Source: Rhizomucor pusillus (Eukaryota > Mucoromycota > Mucoromycetes > Mucorales > Lichtheimiaceae). Taken from it: 64,000 nt of DNA. The first letter of the stretch is position 1, and every line of letters begins with the position of its first letter. The position numbers and the translations under genes are program-made. Shown here piece after piece: positions 60,635 through 64,000 of the stretch. The stretch lies in the NCBI GenBank assembly GCA_900175165.2, contig FWWN02000389.1, positions 62,315 to 126,314 on the forward strand. Direction: 5' to 3'. The notes under the pieces were generated by a model, which made no database searches, was not told the DNA's origin, and saw only the letters and a list, made by a program, of their open reading frames with translations.

Positions 60635-61067
60635 TTAGCGAACAGACAAAAAGTGATGGGCAGGACGTTGACTTGGGTTCAGCAAGGGCATAGCAGGAAT
60701 CCTTCGCGACGCTGCCGAAGAAGCAGCAGACGGAGAAGATGCAGATGGTATTGACACCGGGGTCATGTTAGATGGATCGATGATGGGTATAATGCGTTTT
60801 CCGGATGACGGCGGCGGGGAGGTCGACGGTGAGGTTTGCGGAGACGTCCGTTGCTGGATGCGTTGTCGATGCTCGTTCACCTGTTATGTTCGCTGTCGTT
60901 TGAGTATCCATCTTCCTTCTCTGCATATTTTTTGTTACCTCTTCAGAGGAAGCAATCGGGCAAAAGTCTGGATCATCGTAGAAATTCTTTGCTAGCTCAT
61001 TTTTGGTCTTGAAGAGTTCCAGTCGATTGCTATTGCTCGCGCCGAGAAGGTTGGTTTGCTCAAACAT
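60635..61067 (-). CDS. Small Ser/Pro-rich protein of unknown function
   Basis: Two exons joined at FCPIASSEE and VNEHRQRIQQR give about 123 residues. The first is ordered in composition (MFEQTNLLGASNSNRLELFK, then NELAKNFYDDPDFCP). The second is rich in Ser-Pro and Thr-Pro (RTSPQTSPSTSPPPSSG), candidate proline-directed kinase sites. A Pro/Ser/Ala tail ends HHFLSVR. The splice sites are canonical. I do not recognise a family; it may be a lineage-specific regulator. Confidence 0.55.
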
Positions 61068-63122
61068 GGCTGGAAGAGGGAAAAGAAAGGGAGGAGGAGG
61101 AAAGAGGAAGAAAGCTTAAACGCTCGAAAAGGTGCACAACAGCTAGTTTCTAGCATCCATTGGACAGAGAGTCATGTTACACAGACACAAGAGAGTTTGT
61201 GCGCACAAGAAGCAAGCCTGCGGGATCGGGAGATGGATGACGTTGTTCAAACTCGGTGCACACCCCCCTGGATGCCTCTTTTGACAAGCACAGATCTCCC
61301 TAATGATATCTCTTTGCAGGAATTCCATTATTGAAAACGAAACGACCGTATTCTTTTTAGAAATTGCCTTTTGCTGTGCCACCTCCGCTGCTGCTTTGCT
61401 GCACCCACGCTCTCTTCTTCTTTTTTCGTATCAACCAAGATAACGATATATCCAGTCTATGTTAAATTGAGTGCGAATAATGCAAACTTTCAGAATATCT
61501 TCAGCAAGTAAGGGATCGCTAACGTACGAGGAGCTGTTGATAAATTTGCGACCAAGCGAGCAACCTCGGAGGGCGGGAAAATACCAAGTGCTGCTGCCGC
61601 AGTTGGAGTGCGCGGGAAGTTTTCTGAGCCATGTATTCTCGAGCTAGTAAGCCAAGAAGGCTATTCAGGAACGGGAGACGGACGCACGGCCATATCGCGA
61701 TGCCTGGGATATCCGCGGTAACCGGTTTAAGATGTACTTTTACGGCTCGGATCTGCTTGTCGTCCACCAACTGATAAGCCGCTGGCGACTAAAGAATGGC
61801 GCACAGTGGGCAAAGTTGCCGATATAAAGGTGGAGATGTGTGTGGGATCAAAAGGATTGTTGAGAACTGCCTCCACAGCGACGACTGGCCGGCGCCGCAA
61901 TCCTTTCGTTTCGACGGCGTTGGCGAATAATTCAAAATATACATTTCGAGAGACAACGTTTCCGTGATGACTGATAAAAAATATTATGCTCGAATTGGTT
62001 GTAAGCTAGTTCAACGATTCTCTCAAGAGTGTGGTGGCACTGTTTCCAAGAGAAAATTAGATCCAGCGTCTGTTGAAAATCGCATGAATTTCGAATGCTT
62101 GGTGGAAGCTATAGGTCTCGGACGCGCTGGACGAGGTATACTCCATCCACCTCTCGAACACCGCTCATGAGCATCGTTCGCACGCAACTGCTCTGGCAAG
62201 GAACCGTCTACCGATCAAAGACAATCTGCTCGAAAGCTGAAAAGGGCCCACGACAACAAAGGAGTCACGAGTCTAATACGTAGAATGAAAAATGGCTTCC
62301 GCGCAAGCGGCATGAACAACAATCTTTTTTTATAGTTTGTGCTGCATCGTCGGGCTACTCGCCTAACAATGAATACCGGATGTCGATACCTCCTGCTTGT
62401 TGTCGATGGTCCGATATAATAGTAATCGAACAGTTATAGCTTATCTATATTTGGCAACTATTGTGCACGATCAGGTTCGAGAAGGATAGCTGTCAAACAT
62501 GTATTTTGAGGACTTTACATCGTGGATGGCTTTGTACCAATTTCAGTCATCAACGAGAGGGAGAAAGAACGAGGTACAAGAGGCACCATGACATGAGAAT
62601 CAACTTGATAAAACTGTTTCTATGCACAACGGTATATGCAGCCGAATATATCCTCCTGTTCATGTGCACACCATGCAATAATAGGCAGCGAAACTGTAGA
62701 AAACAGCGGTCCGATGCAAACAGCTTCTGACGAGCAGATGCTTCCTTTTGATATGCATAAAACCAAAAACATGCATACGACTATAGCTTGTGACAAGTAA
62801 CACTGAGCATGCTGAGGTCAACAGTTATCATATAATGTGGTTAAAGACGTCAGCGTGCGTAAGTAGTCAGAAACGAGATGTCTAGGTGCGATTATAACCA
62901 TGATAATCGCTTTGAAACGTAGGAAAAGGTGGCGTAAGGACTTAATCATACATTATTTGTTTGGGTTGACTATACGTGCATCTACACGCGTATCAATCCT
63001 TCAGGTCTGTCATCGAAAGTAGAAAGTTGACAGTCAGAAAGCGCCAACATGTGCATAAAAAAGCGTTGTGGGAGCCCGAAGCCGTTCCTTTTTTCCTTTC
63101 CTCCGAAAAAGACTTTTTTGCT
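61068..63122. other. Gene-poor stretch with unresolved coding-like segment
   Basis: About 2 kb without a confident gene. Positions 61491-61825 carry a coherent plus-strand frame interrupted by two adjacent stops (see findings), while the minus strand is open at 61519-61770. A plus-strand 68-codon ORF occurs at 61964-62170. None is assignable. Confidence 0.4.
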
Positions 63123-64000
63123 ATGACCGCTGGACAGCAGAGCAAACATCCTTTGGACCCTTTGACCACCGAAGAAATCAGGGCTGTTTCGACAATCATC
63201 CGCAAGGAACGCCCAAACGAAATATTTGTTTTCAGTTCTATTTCTCTCAAGGAACCGCCGAAGGACCGGATGATGGCGTTTCTTGGGTGGGACACGTCGA
63301 GGCCCAAACCCGAGTCTATTGAGCGCGAAGCCCTCGCTATCGTCATGGATCGTCCTTCTGGGCTCGTGCACGAGATGACTGTGTCGCTTACACAAGCCAA
63401 GATAGCTGACTGGAAACGTATGGAAGGCATGCAGCCTACAATTCATGTCATGGAGATGCTCGAAGCTGAGTCTGTCATGATCAAGGACGAGCGCGTTATT
63501 GAGGAGTGCCGTAATCTCGGAATAACGGACATGAAGAAGGTCTTCATCGACGCCTGGGGTGTGGGATATCACGAGATCAAGGATAAACGCCTTATGCAGG
63601 GCCTCGTGTATTACCGAAACTCACCCGACGATAACCAATATGCGCATCCACTCGACATTTTCCCTCTGTACAGTACGTAGCCATTTCCCTTGTTCACAAA
63701 GGAGAGTCAAATTAATTTCATTACGTGTTTCCACTACTAGGTGTGAACGAGATGAAGGTACTGGATGTCATCGTTGCAAAACGCAGAAACAATAAATTTG
63801 AAAGGCCTACAATCCCAATGGAGGATCACCAATATTTGCCAGAGCAACTTGGAGAAGATAAGTTGCGCAAGGATATCAAACCAATCGAGATCACGCAGCC
63901 TGAAGGTGTCAGCTTCCAAATCAACGGGCACGAACTGAGCTGGCAAAAATGGAACTTGCACATTTCATTCAACTATCGCGAAGGCATAGTCCTATCGAAT
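63123..64000 (+). CDS. Copper amine oxidase (C-terminus off the window)
   Basis: Copper/topaquinone enzyme oxidising primary amines to aldehydes, ammonia and H2O2, often peroxisomal in fungi. Only the N-terminal domains are present. The N2 domain has HPLDPLTTEEIRAVSTIIRK, FVFSSISLKEPPKD and WDTSRPKPESIEREALAIVM. The N3 domain has GITDMKKVFIDAWGVGYHEI, LMQGLVYYR and HPLDIFPLYS. After an intron (about 63677-63740) comes VNEMKVLDVIVAKRRNNKFE and the start of the catalytic domain (WQKWNLHISFNYREG). The copper ligands and the topaquinone Tyr lie beyond the right edge. The start MTAGQQSKHPL at 63123 fits the family. Confidence 0.93.

Overview
This window is nuclear DNA from a fungus. Genes are short and compact, with introns of about 55-130 bp (GT..AG), intergenic gaps are often under 300 bp, and nearly every product is a eukaryotic housekeeping protein. 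The presence of NUDCD1, HOOK, STYX-like and CECR2-like genes, together with a flavocytochrome b2 and a mitofissin, points to an early-diverging filamentous fungus, most likely Mucoromycota (Mucorales-like). That lineage call is inference from gene content and not from a marker search. No bacterial operons, CRISPR arrays, rRNA or intact retrotransposons were seen.

Layout. Positions 1-10.3 kb hold the 5' part of an NBR1 autophagy receptor gene (running off the left edge), an MFS anion/allantoate-type permease that converges on a STYX-like phosphatase with overlapping stop codons, a poorly supported Q/S-rich ORF, a gene-poor stretch, and a multi-exon gene combining Myb/SANT-like helices with a phage-style zinc ribbon and HNH nuclease motifs. 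Positions 10.3-13.7 kb are a gene-poor relic zone. Positions 13.7-26.3 kb are dense: WWE-like protein, TFIIH subunit TFB3, SRP19/SEC65, mitochondrial CoA-transferase, transketolase, RINT1/TIP20 and NUDCD1. A tRNA-Ile lies in the following gene-poor gap. Positions 28.8-47 kb hold a peroxisome-tagged flavocytochrome b2, a PSR/SCP phosphatase, a CECR2-like protein with a PHD finger, a divergent ketol-acid reductoisomerase homologue, NDUFAF3, GID4, an NRAMP metal transporter and HOOK. Positions 47-64 kb hold a possible PP1/GATA-like regulator, IBA57, mitochondrial bL17, a second identical tRNA-Ile, TFIIH subunit TFB2, a small hypothetical gene, the mitofissin Atg44 (a 72-residue gene hidden by an intron), D-amino-acid oxidase, a Ser/Pro-rich unknown, and the start of a copper amine oxidase.

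How the genes relate. There is no operon logic, but themes recur. Peroxisomal oxidases: flavocytochrome b2 ends in SKL, D-amino-acid oxidase ends in AKL, and a copper amine oxidase follows. Selective autophagy: NBR1 and mitofissin. TFIIH: TFB3 and TFB2 both occur. Mitochondrial biogenesis: IBA57, bL17m, NDUFAF3 and the CoA-transferase. Several pairs share very short divergent promoters (RINT1/NUDCD1 88 bp, TFB3/SEC65 148 bp, IBA57/bL17m 256 bp). The most novel-looking item is the Myb-zinc ribbon-HNH gene at 8.65-10.3 kb.
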